A stretch of 64,000 nucleotides of DNA, taken from contig JAFSMP010000015.1 in the NCBI GenBank assembly GCA_017447875.1, positions 26,947-90,946 of the forward strand, in the 5' to 3' direction. The notes below the pieces were generated by a model that made no database searches, was not told the DNA's origin, and saw only the letters and a list, made by a program, of their open reading frames with translations. The DNA comes from Paludibacteraceae bacterium (GTDB taxonomy: Bacteria; Bacteroidota; Bacteroidia; Bacteroidales; Paludibacteraceae). The translations under genes were made by a program, and so were the position numbers. Numbering within the stretch: position 1 is the first letter of the stretch; each line of letters opens with the position of its first letter. Shown one piece after another: positions 53,175 to 60,590 of the stretch.

Positions 53175-54368
53175 TTACTTAATGACGCGTTTTGCGCGAC
53201 GGTTAATATTTGCTTGCACGACACACCAGTCAATGAGCGGAGCGAAGGCGTTCATGAGCAGGATAGCCAGCATCATTCCCTCCGGATAACCCGGGTTGAG
53301 AACGCGCACGAGCACTGCTACGAGACCGATGAGGAAGCCGTAGATCCACTTACCGCACTCGGTACGAGCGGAGGTTACAGGGTCGGTAGCCATGAAGACT
53401 GCACCGAAAGCGAAACCGCCCGATACGAGGTGCATGTACCACGGATACTGCGCTGCGAGGTTAGCCTCGTTGCCGCCGATGTTAAAGAGCCAAGCGGTCA
53501 TACCACCGCCGACGAAGATCGCCAGCATCGTCTTCCAGCTCGCTACGCCCGTAGCGATCAGCAGGATAGCGCCAAGCGCGATAGCCCAGATACAGGTCTC
53601 ACCTACCGATCCCGGTACAAGGCCGTTGACCATGTCCCAGAACGATTCGGTCACAGGAGTGCCGGTAGCCATCTGCGTGAGCGGCGTAGCACCCGAGAAA
53701 CCGTCAACCAGCGCGTGACCGCCATCCCAGCCCCACGTGCCTTCCGTGCGGATGAACGGCTTGTCACCGGTCATCGAACTCGGGTACGCAAAGAACAAGA
53801 ACGCACGCGTGATAAGCGCTACGTTGAAGATGTTATAACCCGTGCCGCCGAACACTTCTTTCGCGAAGACAACCGCGAAAGCCACGGCGATAGCTACTTG
53901 CCACAGCGGCGTGTTGATCGGCACGATCAGCGGAATGATGAATCCCGTTACGAGGAAGCCTTCCGCCACCTCTTCGTGCTTGATCTGCGCTACGACGAAC
54001 TCAATACCCAGACCTACTGCGTACGCTACGATGATATACGGCAGTACAGCCAGCAGACCGAAGCCAAAGGCTTTCCACCAGAGGGCGCAGGTCATACCTG
54101 CTGCCAACTGACCGGTAGCCAACAGGTGCTGGTAGCCGACGTTGAACATACCAAACAGCATCGCCGGAACAAGCGCCATGACCACAAGGATCATCGTACG
54201 TTTGCTGTCGCTGCCGTCGTGGATATGCGTACCGTTGCGTTTAGCGGTCGTCTGCGGCGTAAACAGGAAGGTGTCAAAAGCGTCATAGAACGAGCTCAAC
54301 CAACTCAGCTTACCGCCTTCTTCGAAGTTCTTTCCGAACTTCTTCCATATCTGATAAAGCTTTTCCAT
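53175..54368 (-). CDS. nqrB: Na+-translocating NADH:quinone reductase subunit B
   Basis: A 397-residue membrane protein of about ten helices. GFSGATPLTQ holds the FMN-binding threonine (Thr228). The family segment SSFYDAFDTFLFTPQTTAKRN is near the start. NqrB is the main route for Na+ and quinone reduction. Its start overlaps the nqrA stop by one base. Confidence 0.97.
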   Translation of the reverse strand: MEKLYQIWKKFGKNFEEGGKLSWLSSFYDAFDTFLFTPQTTAKRNGTHIHDGSDSKRTMILVVMALVPAMLFGMFNVGYQHLLATGQLAAGMTCALWWKAFGFGLLAVLPYIIVAYAVGLGIEFVVAQIKHEEVAEGFLVTGFIIPLIVPINTPLWQVAIAVAFAVVFAKEVFGGTGYNIFNVALITRAFLFFAYPSSMTGDKPFIRTEGTWGWDGGHALVDGFSGATPLTQMATGTPVTESFWDMVNGLVPGSVGETCIWAIALGAILLIATGVASWKTMLAIFVGGGMTAWLFNIGGNEANLAAQYPWYMHLVSGGFAFGAVFMATDPVTSARTECGKWIYGFLIGLVAVLVRVLNPGYPEGMMLAILLMNAFAPLIDWCVVQANINRRAKRVIK

Positions 54369-55720
54369 TACTCAATCTCCTTCTTTAAATTGTCCAACGC
54401 CTCGCGTACGATGGCCTGCAGCGGCATTTTCGACGTGCAGACATACTCGCACAGCGCAAAATCTTCGGGTGCCACCTCGTACGCGCCGAGTGCCTCCATG
54501 CGGTCGATATTTCCCGCGATCATAGCCTTGATCAGGTACTCGGGGTAGATATCCATCGGGAAGACGCGGTCGTACTCGTTGCTGACGATGATCGCACGGC
54601 GACCACCTTTCAGGCGGGCATCCCACTGGTACTTCTTCGGTCCGAACAACCAACGCGTGAAGCAGTTGTCAAGCATCTTCGCGGGGTCTGTGCAACCTGC
54701 GTTGAAGGCTTTGAACCGCGGCAACAGCCAGCCCATGAACTCATGGTTCTCGCTGCCCTCGTCGAGCACGGTCAGTTGGTTGTCGTAAATCGAAATCATG
54801 TCATCGAGCGTGATCTGACGGCCACTCAGCACGTTACCTGCGATGTAACGGCAGGGCACTTCCGTGTGTACGTTGCTCGTCAGCACAGCGCTCACCGGCA
54901 TTCCCGGCAGGACGTTGTAATACTGCTTGCCGTACGCCAACGGACCGGTCAGCGCCACCTTCTTCTGCATATCGACGATGCCCTTTTGGAAGAGCCGGCC
55001 GATAAGCGCGAGGTCCTGGATGTTGAGCGTGAAGACCGTCTCACCTTTCGCCAGCGGCGCGAGGTTGTTCAGCTGCACACCGACGTTGCCGGCAGGGTGC
55101 GGACCAAACACCTCATACAAGGTGCAATCCTTCAACTCACGGAACTCCGTTGCACGTGCGCCACCCTGGATACCGATGAAGACCGGAGCCAACTTACCGA
55201 GAGCCGTTACGGCTGCCTGCAAAGTGGGCAACTGACCCTTCAGCACGAACTCGTAGTTCGGGGCACAAGGCGCACTGTCAAAACTCGAAATAAAAATAGC
55301 GCGTGGTTGCTTGTTCGGCATCGCGATGCAATCGTACGGACGTTGCTTCATCAATGCCCAGAGGCCGCTTTTCAGCAGCAGCTCCTTCACGTCACCTGCG
55401 GTGTCAAATTTCTCGTAAGCTATCACGGGGTCAGCCGCGATATCGATGGAGAGGATCTTACGACGGTCTCCACGTACGATCTCTTTGACTTCACCGCTTA
55501 CCGGCGAGGTAAAGAACAAGCTCTCAAACGCCTTGTCGTGAAACAGCGGGCTACCCGCTTTCACGCGATCGCCGACTTTGACATCCAGCTTGGGTGTGAT
55601 GCCGGCGAACTGGTCGGGCACTACGTGAAAGACCTCCGGCCTCCGTACGCTACCCAGCGTCTCAGCCGCCTGTCCCTCAAATGGAATGTCCAATCCACGT
55701 TTCAGTTTGATTGTTTGCAT
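54368..55720 (-). CDS. nqrA: Na+-translocating NADH:quinone reductase subunit A
   Basis: A 450-residue peripheral cytoplasmic subunit starting MQTIKLKRGLDIPFEG, a conserved opening, followed by HVVPDQFAGITPKLDVKVGDRVKAG with its barrel-sandwich fold. First gene of the nqrABCDEF operon. The 112-nt leader contains a GC-rich hairpin right at the transcription start and an octamer repeat tract next to the start codon. Confidence 0.97.
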   Translation of the reverse strand: MQTIKLKRGLDIPFEGQAAETLGSVRRPEVFHVVPDQFAGITPKLDVKVGDRVKAGSPLFHDKAFESLFFTSPVSGEVKEIVRGDRRKILSIDIAADPVIAYEKFDTAGDVKELLLKSGLWALMKQRPYDCIAMPNKQPRAIFISSFDSAPCAPNYEFVLKGQLPTLQAAVTALGKLAPVFIGIQGGARATEFRELKDCTLYEVFGPHPAGNVGVQLNNLAPLAKGETVFTLNIQDLALIGRLFQKGIVDMQKKVALTGPLAYGKQYYNVLPGMPVSAVLTSNVHTEVPCRYIAGNVLSGRQITLDDMISIYDNQLTVLDEGSENHEFMGWLLPRFKAFNAGCTDPAKMLDNCFTRWLFGPKKYQWDARLKGGRRAIIVSNEYDRVFPMDIYPEYLIKAMIAGNIDRMEALGAYEVAPEDFALCEYVCTSKMPLQAIVREALDNLKKEIE

Positions 55721-55749
55721 GTTTGTTAATATTTTTTGTTTTTTGTTGT

Positions 55750-55797
55750 TTTCGAGGTTTCGAGATCACGTGGTCTCGAGGTCACGAGACTTTCGAG
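55750..55797 (-). repeat. Leader octamer tract (ATCACGAG family) before nqrA
   Basis: Units such as TTTCGAGA, TCACGTGG, TCTCGAGG, TCACGAGA and a final TTTCGAGG sit 30 bp before the nqrA start. Related tracts precede 57581 and mutA. Confidence 0.65.
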
Positions 55798-55831
55798 GGG
55801 CTTTTTTTAGAGCCCGCTTCAAAAGCGGGCG

Positions 55832-55862
55832 CAAAGTTACTACTTTTTTTTGACATACGCAA
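55832..55862 (-). promoter_or_regulatory. Promoter of the nqr operon
   Basis: Minus strand: TTG (55862-55860), 20 nt with an A tract, TAACTTTG (55839-55832). A GCCCGCTT/AAGCGGGC hairpin begins right after it (55811-55830). Confidence 0.75.
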
Positions 55863-55910
55863 GCGTGCGCGTACATTTTTAATAAAAAATGCAATTTTTA
55901 GCCTCAATTA

Positions 55911-55942
55911 TTTGCGTAATTGAAAAAAAAGCAGTAATTTTG
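55911..55942 (+). promoter_or_regulatory. Promoter upstream of the BspA-like gene
   Basis: TTTG (55911-55914), 20 nt ending AAAAAAAAGCAG, TAATTTTG (55935-55942). It lies about 235 bp from the proposed start codon. Confidence 0.65.
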
Positions 55943-56178
55943 CACTCGCAAAAGATTTTTGCATACAAGCGCAAAGCGTTGCGCTAAACATACACGTTTG
56001 CTTTATTTAGGAGCCGTTCGATCATCCACAAATTGCAATGTACTTCCAAAATATAGCGAATGTTCACACCGTGAGTGTGGACTTTCTGCCTATATTGGAG
56101 TACATGGGAGTGGATGCCCGAACGACACGATATAAACGAAAGTTCGCACTTTTTGTATACTCTAAATATCAATCTATT

Positions 56179-56952
56179 ATGAAAAGAAAATTAATACTTT
56201 TAGCTTCAATGCTATTATGCGTTATTACAATTAACGCAGAAACAATTAGCGGAACCTGTGGTGCTGATGGCAGTTATGTTAATTGGTCGTTAGATTTAAC
56301 ATCAGGTTTATTTACTGTCCGTGGTACTGGTGCGATGAGAGATTATACATTTCATACTGAATGTCCATGGCATCAGTATCGTAGGAATATCGAAGTATTA
56401 AATATTGTGCCTGGGATTACAGAAATAGGACGTTTAAATTTTGCAAGTTGTAATAACCTTGAAAATGTGGTGATTCAGGAAGGAGTTACCCTGATTCGTG
56501 GGGAAGCCTTCGCAAATTGTACTTCTTTAAATTTTATATCTTTTCCCAATACTCTTACAAGAATTGCACCATCTGCCTTTGCGCAATGTACATCTCTTAG
56601 TTCACTACATCTTCCTAGTAGTTTGACTAATATAACTACAGACGCTTTTGCTAATTGCTCGGCATTGACATATATTATATGTGAAGCGATAACTCCTCCA
56701 ACTTTGAGTAGTGGTGTTTTTACAGAGGTCAATAAGTCTATACCATTGTATGTTCCTATTGAAAGTGTAAACCTTTATAAAAATGCTTATGGGTGGAAAG
56801 ATTTTTACAATATACATTCTCTTCAGGAGATTCCAACGGCAATATCAACTGTCGCCAAAGAAGAAACATATAAAAAAATATTTCACAATGGTCAAGTTTT
56901 CGTCCTCAGCAACGAAAGAACATATAACATGCAAGGTCAGCAAGTAAAGTAA
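56179..56952 (+). CDS. BspA-type leucine-rich repeat surface protein with C-terminal tail
   Basis: A 257-residue secreted protein. ATG 56179 (MKRKLILLASMLLCVITINA) gives a signal peptide; the open frame reaching 56038 would put 47 odd residues in front of it. Residues about 30-190 hold LRR_5 repeats of the BspA kind: GRLNFASCNNLENVVIQEGV, GEAFANCTSLNFISFPNTL, PSAFAQCTSLSSLHLPSSL and TDAFANCSALTYIICEA. Such proteins often bind host or matrix ligands. The end YKKIFHNGQVFVLSNERTY is the shared tail. Composition is more AT-rich than neighbours. Confidence 0.85.
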   Translation: MKRKLILLASMLLCVITINAETISGTCGADGSYVNWSLDLTSGLFTVRGTGAMRDYTFHTECPWHQYRRNIEVLNIVPGITEIGRLNFASCNNLENVVIQEGVTLIRGEAFANCTSLNFISFPNTLTRIAPSAFAQCTSLSSLHLPSSLTNITTDAFANCSALTYIICEAITPPTLSSGVFTEVNKSIPLYVPIESVNLYKNAYGWKDFYNIHSLQEIPTAISTVAKEETYKKIFHNGQVFVLSNERTYNMQGQQVK

Positions 56953-56974
56953 TCTTTATACAACTTTACGATGA

Positions 56975-57001
56975 GCAGGCAACCGAAAGGTTGCTTGCTT
57001 T
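56975..57001 (+). terminator. Terminator of the BspA-like gene
   Basis: GCAGGCAACC and GGTTGCTTGC pair over 10 bp (one G-T) around a GAAA tetraloop, followed by a short T run. Confidence 0.85.
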
Positions 57002-57014
57002 CATTATTAGCATT

Positions 57015-57247
57015 CTTAACAATCATACACCTTTCAAGGTCGGTCCAACATCGTTCCAAACAGCATATTTCGCGCTGACCTTGCGCAGAGGTTAGACTGA
57101 TGTTGGTAGATTGTCCATATCTTAATAATCTTATACTTTTCGGGGCAAAAAACCGGCTTTTTTAGCTCGCTTCTCTCTCGGTTGTGTCCCGTTTCTGTCC
57201 CGTATGTGAGTCGAACGGAACAAAATCTTAATAATCGTACACTTTTA
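57015..57247. repeat. 21-bp motif, three copies at exactly 106-bp spacing
   Basis: CTTAAYAATCnTAYACYTTT begins at 57015, 57121 and 57227. The two 85-bp spacers show no obvious similarity to each other. Confidence 0.7.
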
Positions 57248-57414
57248 CTACGCAAAATATCCCCACAACGGATATGCGGAGCGAGAAAAAGGTCCAAAAG
57301 CATCGATGACGAGTTCGTGCAGCGACTTTTTTGCTGCAAAAAGCGCATAAAACCCCTCCCAATACCGCCAAAACGGCAAAAAAGATAAATTTCTCGCACT
57401 TTTTAGCCAAAATA

Positions 57415-57446
57415 TTTGCAAGTGTCAGAAAAAAGCAGTAACTTTG
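57415..57446 (+). promoter_or_regulatory. Promoter for the four-helix-bundle gene and probably mutA
   Basis: TTTG (57415-57418), 20 nt ending AAAAAAGCAG, TAACTTTG (57439-57446): an exact consensus match. Confidence 0.75.
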
Positions 57447-57464
57447 TGCGGTTTTAAGGAAAAG

Positions 57465-57549
57465 ACCACGAGATCTCGAGATCACGAGACCACGTCGTCA
57501 CGAAAGAAATCCTCTAGATCACGTCGTCACGAGATCACGAGACCACGAA
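57465..57549 (+). repeat. Leader octamer tract (ATCACGAG family)
   Basis: About ten 8-bp units such as ACCACGAG, ATCACGAG, ACCACGTC, GTCACGAA, ATCACGTC, with some slippage, lie in the 5' leader of the next gene. Confidence 0.8.
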
Positions 57550-57580
57550 AAAAATAACAACATCAAAAAACAATATTATC

Positions 57581-58327
57581 ATGAAAATCGGCACGCTGTC
57601 TTATTATTGGCTTGACACGTGGGTGTTTGCGAACATCATTCAGCTTGCGACGCAGGATTTCTGCAAGCGATTCCTGAATCTGAAGAACGACCCGTGCGGA
57701 CGCCAGTTTGACCAGATGACGCAAGCTGCCCGTTCCGGCACCGCCAACATAGCCGAAGGTGCCTCGCGCCATTACACGAGCCGCGAGACAGAGATGAAAC
57801 TGACCGACGTGGCACGTGCCAGCCTCGCCGAACTTGCCAACGATTACACCAACTGGATCCTGCAACACGAGCAGACACCGTGGTCTATCCACGCGCCGGA
57901 ATTGCAGCAGATACAAGCTATCCAACTCGATAAAATACCGTACAATGACGATGTGCTCTACCAAAGCAGCCTGCATATACTTGCGCAGAAACACAAGTTT
58001 GACACGTGGCTTACGTCCGAGGATTCATTAACCGTAGCGCGTTGTATGTTAGTGCTTTGCGACCGACTCATCCTTATGCTCAAAAAGCAGATTGAAGCCA
58101 GCCTGCAATCATTCAAAGAGCAAGGCGGTTTTACCGAAGCATTGACCGCAGAACGACTCAAACAGCGGACGGAAGAAAGCCTCACCGAGGACGCGCCGCT
58201 ATGCCCCAAATGCGGTAAACCGATGCTCAAACGGATGGCGAAGAAAGGTGTCAACTCCGGCAAACCGTTCTGGAGTTGCAGCGACTATCCCGATTGTAAC
58301 GGGACGAGGAAATTCGAAGGCTCGTGA
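57581..58327 (+). CDS. Four-helix-bundle suffix-type protein with C4 zinc finger
   Basis: A 248-residue cytoplasmic protein. Residues about 15-130 match the four helix bundle / S23-like family (RQFDQMTQAARSGTANIAEG, a motif of that group). The C-terminal 45 residues hold a topoisomerase-type C4 zinc finger: CPKCGKPM, then WSCSDYPDC. The combination corresponds to the Bacteroidota four-helix-bundle suffix-domain proteins, whose function is unknown; the finger suggests nucleic-acid contact. It lies between two octamer repeat tracts and 152 bp before mutA. Confidence 0.85.
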   Translation: MKIGTLSYYWLDTWVFANIIQLATQDFCKRFLNLKNDPCGRQFDQMTQAARSGTANIAEGASRHYTSRETEMKLTDVARASLAELANDYTNWILQHEQTPWSIHAPELQQIQAIQLDKIPYNDDVLYQSSLHILAQKHKFDTWLTSEDSLTVARCMLVLCDRLILMLKKQIEASLQSFKEQGGFTEALTAERLKQRTEESLTEDAPLCPKCGKPMLKRMAKKGVNSGKPFWSCSDYPDCNGTRKFEGS

Positions 58328-58438
58328 CCAGAAAAATCGAAATCACGAGACCACGAGATCACGTCGTCACGAAAAAAACCTCGAGATTCACGTCGTCACG
58401 AAAGAAATCCTCGAGATCACGTCATGACGAGATCACGA
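58327..58438 (+). repeat. Leader octamer tract (ATCACGAG family) before mutA
   Basis: A long run of ATCACGAG, ACCACGAG, ATCACGTC, GTCACGAA-like units occupies most of the gap before mutA. It is open in the mutA frame, so an upstream start would give a spurious 52-residue basic extension. Confidence 0.8.
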
Positions 58439-58479
58439 AAAGAAAAATCAAATCAAAAACAACAATAACAATTATTATC

Positions 58480-60408
58480 ATGGCAGACAACAAAGTAAAC
58501 ATGTTAGCGGATTTTGCTCCGGTCTCCACACAAGTGTGGAAGGACAAGATCATCGCTGACCTGAAAGGTGCCGACTTCGACAAGAAGTTGGTATGGCGCA
58601 CGCCGGAAGGATTCAGCGTGCAGCCGTTCTACCGCCGTGAGGACCTCAAAGGCCTGAAGACGACCGTCTCTGCGCCCGGTCAGTTCCCTTACGTCCGCGG
58701 TACGCGTACAAACAACGAATGGGCAATCCGCCAGAACATCTGCGCTTGCAAGAACGCTCGCAAGGCGAATGCGAAAGCGCTGGAGGTGCTCAACAAAGGT
58801 ATCACGTCGCTCGGTTTCTGTCTCGACAAAGACAAACTGACGTACAACTTCATCAAGACGCTGCTGAACGGCGTTTATGCACCGGCAGTAGCTATCAACT
58901 TCTCCATCTGCGCCTGCGCAGCGCCGAAGCTGGCGAACATCCTCGTGCGTTACTACGGCCGTATGGGTTATGACACCAAAGGCCTCATCGGTTCTATCAA
59001 CGTGGACCCGATCAAGAACATGCTCCTCAAGGGCAAAGCCCTGACCCGTGAGCAGGTATCTCAGAAGATCGCCGAGACCGTCAAGGCCGCCAAGTCGCTT
59101 CCGGGTTACCGCGTAGTAGGCGTCAACAGCGTCATCCTTAATAACTCCGGCGCTTATGCAGCTCAGGAGTTGGCGTACGCCCTCGCTTGGGGAGCCGAGT
59201 ACATGACGATGATGACCGAGGCAGGCATCCCGAACTACCGCGCAGCCAATGCTATCCGTTTCAACATGGGTATCGGCGGTAACTACTTCATGGAGATTGC
59301 TAAGTTCCGCGCAGGCCGTCTGCTGTGGGCAAAGATCGTTGAGGCATACAAAGACCCGATCTTCACCACCGCTCTCCGCAACGCCGCTAAGATGAACGTC
59401 TCCGCCGAGACCAGCCGTTTCAACATGACCATCTTCGACGCGTATGTGAACCTCCTTCGCACGCAGACCGAGACGATGTCTGCTGCTCTTGCAGGCGTGG
59501 ATGAGATCACCGTTACGCCGTTCGACATCACCTATGAGCGTCCGACGGATTTCTCCGAGCGTATCGCCCGCAACCAGCAGCTCTTGCTCAAGGAAGAGGC
59601 ACATTTCGATAAGGTCGTTGACCCTGCAGCGGGTTCGTACTACCTCGAGAACCTGACGGCTTCCATCGCTGCCGAGGCATGGAAGCAGTTCCTCGATATC
59701 CAGGAGCGCGGCGGTATGTACCAGCTCGTTGCTGAAGGCAAGGTACAAGAGCACATGGCGGCTAACCTCAAAGCACGTCTCGCTGACGTCGCTAAACGCA
59801 AAGAGGTGCTCCTTGGTTCGAACCAGTTCCCGAACTTCACCGAGAAAGCCGGCAAGAAGATAAAAGCCGACGCCGGTGCTTGCAGCAGTATTTGCACCTG
59901 CAAGACGGATAAGAAGCAGGCTGCTTGCGGCTGCGGTAGTTCTTGCGAGAACGCGCTGCCGACGCTGCCAGTCGCAAGAGCGGCAGAGGAGTTCGAACAG
60001 CTCCGTTTGGAGACCGAGGGCGCCAAGAAACAACCTGTTGCTTTCATGCTCACCATCGGCAACCTCGCCATGCGTATCGCGCGTGCGCAGTTCAGTTGTA
60101 ACTTCCTCGCCTGCGCAGGATACAAGGTCATCGACAACAACGGTTTTGCCACCATCGCCGAAGGTATCAAGGCAGCTCGCAAGGCGAAAGCGGACATCAT
60201 CGTCCTCTGTTCGTCCGACGACGAGTACGCAACCCTCGCGCCGAAGGCATGGAAAAAACTGCAGGGCAAGAAGGAGCTCTTCATCGTCGCCGGTGCGCCG
60301 GCCTGCATGGAGGACCTCCAGAAGCTCGGCATCCAGAACTTCATCCACGTCCGCTGCAACGTCCTCGAAACGCTCAAGGCCTTTAATGCACAGCTACTGA
60401 AAAAGTAA
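58480..60408 (+). CDS. mutA: Methylmalonyl-CoA mutase small subunit, with a Cys-rich insert
   Basis: A 642-residue subunit of the adenosylcobalamin-dependent mutase that interconverts succinyl-CoA and methylmalonyl-CoA. ATG 58480 (MADNKVNMLADFAPVSTQVW) is chosen; the upstream extension is repeat-encoded. The TIM-barrel part shows RTNNEWAIRQNICAC and GIGGNYFMEIAKFRAGRLLW. The C-terminal domain lacks the cobalamin-ligand DxHxxG, as expected for the non-catalytic subunit. Between the two domains is an unusual stretch with six cysteines (468, 472, 474, 483, 485, 489). mutB follows after a gap that carries another gene. Confidence 0.95.
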   Translation: MADNKVNMLADFAPVSTQVWKDKIIADLKGADFDKKLVWRTPEGFSVQPFYRREDLKGLKTTVSAPGQFPYVRGTRTNNEWAIRQNICACKNARKANAKALEVLNKGITSLGFCLDKDKLTYNFIKTLLNGVYAPAVAINFSICACAAPKLANILVRYYGRMGYDTKGLIGSINVDPIKNMLLKGKALTREQVSQKIAETVKAAKSLPGYRVVGVNSVILNNSGAYAAQELAYALAWGAEYMTMMTEAGIPNYRAANAIRFNMGIGGNYFMEIAKFRAGRLLWAKIVEAYKDPIFTTALRNAAKMNVSAETSRFNMTIFDAYVNLLRTQTETMSAALAGVDEITVTPFDITYERPTDFSERIARNQQLLLKEEAHFDKVVDPAAGSYYLENLTASIAAEAWKQFLDIQERGGMYQLVAEGKVQEHMAANLKARLADVAKRKEVLLGSNQFPNFTEKAGKKIKADAGACSSICTCKTDKKQAACGCGSSCENALPTLPVARAAEEFEQLRLETEGAKKQPVAFMLTIGNLAMRIARAQFSCNFLACAGYKVIDNNGFATIAEGIKAARKAKADIIVLCSSDDEYATLAPKAWKKLQGKKELFIVAGAPACMEDLQKLGIQNFIHVRCNVLETLKAFNAQLLKK

Positions 60409-60590
60409 TTGGTTTTAAGAAAAAAACATTAAAAACCCCTTCGTACATCTGTAGCGCTTGGCAGCGCCCATGAGTGCCCGCTCCGCCAACCTACTGGTAA
60501 ATACATTTCCCGTAGCTCGTCAGAGCGAACCCTCACCGCCAAAGGCGGTAACAGCTGTCCGAAGGACATAAACATAAAAAACAATTTCGT

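Larger units (their letters stand above)
55721..56178. other. Divergent regulatory region between nqrA and the BspA-like gene
   Basis: Holds the nqrA leader with octamer repeats, two divergent promoters, and a leader of more than 200 nt before the BspA-like start with inverted repeats such as TCACACC/GAGTGTGGA near 56062-56080. A frame runs through from 56038 but I see no separate gene. Confidence 0.6.
56953..57580. other. Intergenic region with a 106-bp-spaced motif and octamer leader
   Basis: Contains a terminator (56975-57001), three copies of a 21-bp motif at 106-bp spacing (57015-57247), a consensus promoter (57415-57446) and an ATCACGAG-type octamer tract (57465-57549). No protein gene is supported. 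Confidence 0.7.

Noticed and set aside
55970-56178. Riboswitch in the leader of the BspA-like gene
   Set aside because: The leader is long and has inverted repeats, but I could not match it to any riboswitch consensus.
57015-57247. CRISPR-like array
   Set aside because: The repeats are only about 21 bp and imperfect, the spacers are 85 bp, only three repeats exist and no cas gene is near.
58324-58479. N-terminal extension of MutA
   Set aside because: The upstream in-frame ATG would encode a 52-residue Arg/Lys/Ser-rich piece read from the octamer repeat; the ATG at 58480 matches the family start.
58504-60348. A 614-codon open frame on the minus strand opposite mutA
   Set aside because: It mirrors the codon pattern of mutA, has no recognisable protein features, and mutA itself is certain. 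Similar long antisense frames lie opposite mutB (61766-63136), nqrF (50131-51198), nqrB (53214-54548), the GH28 gene (15025-16308) and the GH106 part (12312-13601).
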